DNA of 64,000 nucleotides from contig NHZP01000037.1 of NCBI GenBank assembly GCA_003313425.1, positions 186,001 to 250,000 of the forward strand. Reading direction: 5' to 3'. Under the pieces are notes generated by a model. That model had not been told where the DNA came from, did not search any database, and was given only the letters and a program-made list of their open reading frames with translations. Within the stretch, counting starts at the first letter, position 1. Each line of letters begins with the position of its first letter. Below are positions 63,394-64,000 of this stretch, one piece after another. Origin of the DNA: Pseudopyrenochaeta lycopersici. Lineage: Eukaryota > Ascomycota > Dothideomycetes > Pleosporales > Pseudopyrenochaetaceae. The position numbers were made by a program, and so were the translations under genes.

Positions 63394-64000
63394 ACTATAC
63401 TACAAAATAAGTAACGAAGATGTCCACGTGCAGAATTCCGTATTAAATATTTGCCACTTGAGGCGGACGAACACCTCAATCACGCTAGCAGGGAGGACGG
63501 CCAACCCGCTCCTACCACAACTTTGCGAGAGGCATTAAGATTTTCTAAAACAAATGGTATCTATGATTATGGTAGTTGTTGCCAAGTATCTGGAATAAGT
63601 TCCCGCGGTGGGGCCTGCTCGAGTTGCTCCCGCTTCCGAGCTCTAACCTGTTACGGCATAGCAATGCCGGATTACTAATTTAGACTAGCGTGTTTCGTTC
63701 ACGAGGCAACATCGTAATGGCCAAAACGCAAGATTACGGACGTACATCTCGGCAGTGCGCTGTCAGGCCTACCGCGCCCTGTCCTTTCTTTCTTCTCCTC
63801 TATTCTTCGTCGATAGCGATTACGCCTGCCTACACGCTGCATCTCAGGCTGCCTAGCCGTGCCATCCCATGCCCCTATCCTCGCCGCTGCTGCCCTACAC
63901 CTATCTATTTCGGCTCCAATGACAACGGGTCAGAAGTGCGAAAATAATGAGGGCCTCGGATAGGCTTCACAACCGCGCGCAATGCCCGCGGGCTGAGGTC
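63394..64000. other. Intergenic stretch to window end
   Basis: Open frames at 63451-63678 and 63690-63947 show no family features and are not called. No repeat copy recognised. Confidence 0.4.

Noticed and set aside
1..64000. Possible Starship cargo region
   Set aside because: No tyrosine-recombinase (DUF3435) captain, no characteristic cargo genes and no element ends were found; the transposon density alone is not evidence.

Overview
The window looks like chromosomal DNA of a filamentous ascomycete, most likely a dothideomycete of the Pleosporales type. The reasons are host genes broken by many 42-95 bp GT-AG introns with CTAAC/CTGAC branch points, and a fungal repertoire: Zn2Cys6 regulators, a POT peptide transporter, a fungal-type two-half chromate transporter, a SAM+HMG protein and small secreted or Cys-rich proteins. 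Transposons typical of these genomes are also present: Fot1/pogo, Tc1/mariner, hAT, Hop-type MULE, copia and LINE. It is a gene-poor, transposon-rich compartment. The lineage is inferred from gene style, not from a database match.

Layout. 0-6 kb: Tc1/mariner remnants, two solo LTRs, a MULE/mariner chimeric reading frame, a SAM-dependent methyltransferase gene, a MITE and a nearly intact mariner. 7-18 kb: a SANT-like protein, a transcription-factor fragment without DNA-binding domain, a multi-exon gene starting at a copia LTR, a small secreted protein, a protein kinase overlapping a Cys-rich gene tail to tail, a pogo remnant and a four-helix membrane protein. 18.9-20.1 kb: a direct duplicate of the methyltransferase 3' end. 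20.4-28.7 kb: a copia complex holding a 1,915-codon reading frame in which a Fot1/pogo transposase is fused in frame to copia gag-pol. 28.7-29.6 kb: a BAH-like, tail-anchored protein gene. 30.9-35.1 kb: two LINE pieces in opposite orientation and two nested, broken copia elements. 36-38 kb: a six-exon POT transporter. 39-42.6 kb: a solo LTR, a complete mariner with intact transposase, a hAT remnant and a 12-bp minisatellite. 43-54 kb: hypothetical genes, a histidine-phosphatase and a ChrA-type transporter. 54.6 kb: a (GAA)n tract. 55.5-57 kb: a five-exon SAM+HMG gene. 57.5-60 kb: a Zn2Cys6 regulator pseudogene whose 5' end meets a 5'-truncated copia (60.1-63.4 kb).

The host genes do not form one obvious pathway. 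What ties the region together is transposon activity: nested insertion, truncation, inversion, segmental duplication and chimeric reading frames, plus one LTR family that sits directly at the 5' end of two unrelated genes. The most unusual object is the Fot1-copia fusion. No CRISPR, plasmid or phage-like structure is present, and no Starship tyrosine-recombinase captain was recognised. Gene models were spliced by eye and need RNA support.
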